This document shows, one piece after another, positions 62,857 through 64,000 of a stretch of DNA of 64,000 bases. The notes beneath the pieces were generated by a model that had not been told where the DNA came from, did no database searches, and saw only the letters and a program-made list of their open reading frames with translations. This DNA is from Achromobacter spanius (lineage in GTDB: Bacteria > Pseudomonadota > Gammaproteobacteria > Burkholderiales > Burkholderiaceae_B), in the NCBI RefSeq assembly GCF_029637605.1, contig NZ_CP121261.1:1736001-1800000 (forward strand), given 5' to 3'. Both the position numbers and the translations under genes were made by a program. Position 1 is the first letter of the stretch, and each line of letters starts with the position of its first letter.

Positions 62857-64000
62857 TTAAAGAATGACCTCGCGCCTTTCCAGGTCGGCGCGCTGCTGTG
62901 CACCAAGCCCCAGCAGTTCACCGAAAACATAATCCTCGTCCTGGCCCAGGGCGGGGGTCAAGCGCCGGATGCCGACCTGGTCCGCCCCACTGAAGCGGGC
63001 GGGTGCGCCAACCGCCAAACGGGCGGGGATGTCTGGCGCTTGCACGCTGGTGACGGCACCGCGCGCGCTCAGGTGCGGGTCGGACGCCACGTCCTGCATG
63101 GTCCACGACACGTGGGCGCAAACGCCGGCCTGCTGCAAGCGTTCGGCGGTGGCGTCCGCGTTGCAGGTCGACAGCCACCGTGTCAGCGTGTCGTCCAGTT
63201 CCTGGCTGTGCTGCCGACGCAGTGTGGCAGTGGCGTAGCGGGCATATCCGGCGCCGTTGCCGCTCCTGTTGCTGCTGCTATTGCCCTCGCTCTCGCCCTG
63301 CCCCAACGTGCGTACCAATGCCTGCCATTCGGCGTCGTTGCGGATGGCCAGTGTCAGCCAGCGGTCGGGCTGCGATGTGGGATACACGCCGTGCGGCGCC
63401 ATGGCCAGGTCTGCATTGCCCGGGCGTTCGGGGGTGATGCCCAGGCTGGCCAGCACCAGCGCGTCGCCGATCATGGCGGAGGCCACTTCACGCGCGGCCA
63501 GGTCGACATGCTGGGCCAGGCCCGTGCGGCGGCGCTGGTGCAAAGCGGCCAGCGTGGCAAGCGCCGCGTGCACGCCGGCCGCGTGGTCCATGACGTGGCG
63601 CATTTCTACGGGCGGGCCGTCGCGGTATCCGCTCATCCAGCCCAAGCCGCCCCACGCGCCAAAGAGCGGTGCGTAGCCCGCGAAGTGCGAGTCGGGGCCG
63701 CTTTGGCCGCAGGACGACAGGGACAGCAGGACGAGGTCAGGCTTGGCCTCGCGCAGCGCGTCAAAGTTCAGGCCCAGGCGCTGCATCACGCCCGGACGGA
63801 AGCTTTCGGCGGCCACGTCCGAAAGAGCAACGATGCGCTTGGCCAGCGCCACGGCTTCGGGCTGCTTCAGGTTCAGCCGCACAGAAAGTTTGTTGGCCGA
63901 CACCTGATCAAACGTGGCGGCTGACATGCGGCCATAGACCGCATGCGGCTTGCGAAACGCATCGGGCCGGGTGGCGCTTTCTATCTTGATGCACTCGGCG
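62857..64000 (-). CDS. CaiB/BaiF (family III) CoA transferase, 5' end beyond window
   Basis: The frame is open to the right edge and upstream of the ATG at 63927. The additional codons (IKIESATRPDAFR) are family-typical, so the true start is outside the window. Visible features are FDQVSANKLSVRLNLKQPEA, LSSCGQSGPDSHFAGYAPLFGAWGGLG and VDLAAREVASAMIG. The active-site Asp of family III transferases would lie upstream of the visible part. A Ser/Asn/Gly-rich insert (GESEGNSSSNRSGNG, 63250-63300) interrupts the C-terminal half. The enzyme moves CoA to a carboxylic acid for the lyase encoded downstream. Confidence 0.92.
   Translation of the reverse strand, partial: AECIKIESATRPDAFRKPHAVYGRMSAATFDQVSANKLSVRLNLKQPEAVALAKRIVALSDVAAESFRPGVMQRLGLNFDALREAKPDLVLLSLSSCGQSGPDSHFAGYAPLFGAWGGLGWMSGYRDGPPVEMRHVMDHAAGVHAALATLAALHQRRRTGLAQHVDLAAREVASAMIGDALVLASLGITPERPGNADLAMAPHGVYPTSQPDRWLTLAIRNDAEWQALVRTLGQGESEGNSSSNRSGNGAGYARYATATLRRQHSQELDDTLTRWLSTCNADATAERLQQAGVCAHVSWTMQDVASDPHLSARGAVTSVQAPDIPARLAVGAPARFSGADQVGIRRLTPALGQDEDYVFGELLGLGAQQRADLERREVIL

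Noticed and set aside
62848..63924. 358-codon plus-strand frame opposite the CoA transferase
   Set aside because: Antisense shadow; the minus-strand protein is a clear CaiB-family enzyme.

Overview
The window is high-GC bacterial DNA with tightly packed, often 4-base-overlapping genes. A Bug-type (tripartite tricarboxylate) solute receptor, hpaH/hpaI-type aromatic-degradation genes, CaiB- and CitE-like enzymes, and LysR, IclR and GntR regulators point to a betaproteobacterium of the Burkholderiales, most likely Alcaligenaceae (Achromobacter or Bordetella-like). That assignment is inferred from gene content; no rRNA or tRNA gene is visible.

Region 1 (1-21147, minus strand) is a surface-adhesion operon: a SapC-family protein, an unknown 289-residue protein, a TolC-family outer-membrane lipoprotein, and one giant repetitive DUF4347-type adhesin open for at least 5,895 codons that runs off the left edge. 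An AT-richer 580-bp region lies upstream.

Region 2 (21747-27044) holds small conserved proteins, an isc-type ferredoxin, a probable Tat-exported beta-carbonic anhydrase, a PHB-depolymerase-like esterase with a ribbon-helix-helix regulator, and a phasin-sized helical protein.

Region 3 (27206-38014, plus strand) is a nine-gene operon: LysR regulator, FAD monooxygenase, complete peptide-type ABC importer (two permeases, two ATPases, binding protein), BAAT-like acyl-CoA thioesterase/acyltransferase, and a two-domain CMD/alkylhydroperoxidase fusion. It looks like an uptake-and-oxidation pathway for an unidentified substrate. A SAM methyltransferase and a small protein behind a structured leader follow.

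Region 4 (about 39570-51160) is a lower-GC accessory island, nearly all on the minus strand, reading as a defence island. It holds a DUF4917/SIR2-like protein, an HNH nuclease plus ABC-type ATPase pair resembling Septu (the ATPase gene appears broken or recoded by a -1 frameshift), a membrane-anchored protein, a gene remnant, a three-gene ABC-3C-type system (QxK nuclease, middle component, DUF3732 ATPase), and a STAND NTPase with TPRs preceded by a 38-residue membrane peptide. No integrase or tRNA is seen.

Region 5 (51166-57695) is a divergent catabolic locus. IclR and a flavin reductase face a Bug receptor, RidA, a LigI-like amidohydrolase, an FAH-family enzyme, HpaH and HpaI. Perfect 11-bp inverted repeats sit in the shared promoter region.

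Region 6 (57883-64000) carries a DUF899 protein, small and unknown proteins, and a minus-strand operon of CaiB-like CoA transferase (cut by the right edge), a Cys-less isochorismatase-fold protein, a CitE-like lyase and a GntR regulator.
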